From the NCBI GenBank assembly GCA_023269365.1, contig JAHFTN010000032.1, forward strand, positions 1 to 12,509: a DNA stretch of 12,509 bases, in the 5' to 3' direction. The DNA is from Chlamydiota bacterium (GTDB taxonomy: Bacteria > Chlamydiota > Chlamydiia > Chlamydiales > Rhabdochlamydiaceae). Numbering within the stretch: position 1 is the first letter of the stretch; each line of letters begins with the position of its first letter. Under the pieces are notes generated by a model, which worked only from the letters and a program-made list of their open reading frames with translations, did not search any database and had not been told where the DNA came from. Shown here one piece after another: positions 12,458 to 12,509 of this stretch. The position numbers and the translations under genes are program-made.

Positions 12458-12509
12458 TTAGGTTGCAGCAGGAGCAGTTTCTTTTGCTTCTGCGGACTTC
12501 TCGGCTTCT
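12458..12509 (-). CDS. C-terminus of an unidentified protein (runs off right edge)
   Basis: The minus strand is open from the edge to TAA at 12460-12458, giving the last 16 residues EAEKSAEAKETAPAAT. The Ala/Glu/Lys-rich tail resembles disordered ends of ribosomal or nucleic-acid-binding proteins, but this is too little to identify the gene. A strong terminator follows it, which supports a real gene end. Confidence 0.6.
   Translation of the reverse strand, partial: EAEKSAEAKETAPAAT

Overview
This window looks like a chromosomal segment of an environmental (Parachlamydiales-type) member of the Chlamydiae. The main evidence is gene order. A divergent pair of minus-strand genes (a TPR protein and a small hypothetical) faces rsmH/mraW, an FtsL-like protein, ftsI (PBP3), murE and a periplasmic N-acetylmuramoyl-L-alanine amidase, the arrangement I recall from Chlamydia trachomatis CT274-CT268. 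Convergent gnd and lepA follow, which are also neighbours in Chlamydia. The presence of mraZ, which I believe Chlamydia itself lacks, the large secreted glycine-rich beta-helix-type protein, the moderate GC and the dispersed palindromic repeats suggest a Chlamydia-related symbiont rather than Chlamydia. The species is not identified.

Layout. 1-622 (-): N-terminal part of a secreted, Gly-rich, Pmp/autotransporter-like surface protein running off the left edge, with a good promoter. 835-1721 (-): a two-gene operon encoding a hypothetical protein and a TPR protein resembling type III secretion chaperones. 1722-1963: divergent control region with recognisable MraZ boxes on both sides. 1964-7242 (+): mraZ-rsmH-ftsL-like-ftsI-murE, tightly packed with stop/start overlaps, a division and cell-wall operon. 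rsmH is split by a -1 frame disruption exactly at a run of nine T. 7222-7303: a long palindromic repeat that also supplies the murE stop codon. 7304-8188: an accessory stretch between murE and the amidase with an AT-rich lead, an array of in-frame repeats built on a CCAATTGG core, and an uncharacterised small ORF. 8189-8875 (+): amidase. 8877-8953 (-): tRNA-Arg(CCT) with encoded CCA. 8988-10439 (+): gnd. 10462-10536: second copy of the long palindrome between convergent gnd and lepA. 10546-12357 (-): lepA. 12403-12434: intrinsic terminator. 12458-12509 (-): C-terminus of an unidentified gene.

How the genes work together. RsmH methylates 16S rRNA. FtsL-like, FtsI, MurE and the amidase make, crosslink and split meso-DAP peptidoglycan at the division site, and MraZ is the expected autoregulator of the cluster. 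This matters because chlamydiae divide without FtsZ and build only a thin or septal peptidoglycan. Gnd (pentose phosphate pathway) and LepA/EF4 (translation GTPase) are housekeeping neighbours.

Most notable observations: (i) the T9 frame disruption in rsmH, restored to canonical length by a single slip; (ii) MraZ boxes overlapping the mraZ promoter and start, plus a second reversed pair near the divergent operon; (iii) two copies of a ~32-bp-arm palindrome acting as gene-end hairpins; (iv) the frame-preserving CCAATTGG repeat ORF inserted between murE and the amidase; (v) KTG changed to KTA in FtsI; (vi) an 11-13-bp motif recurring in three intergenic sites.
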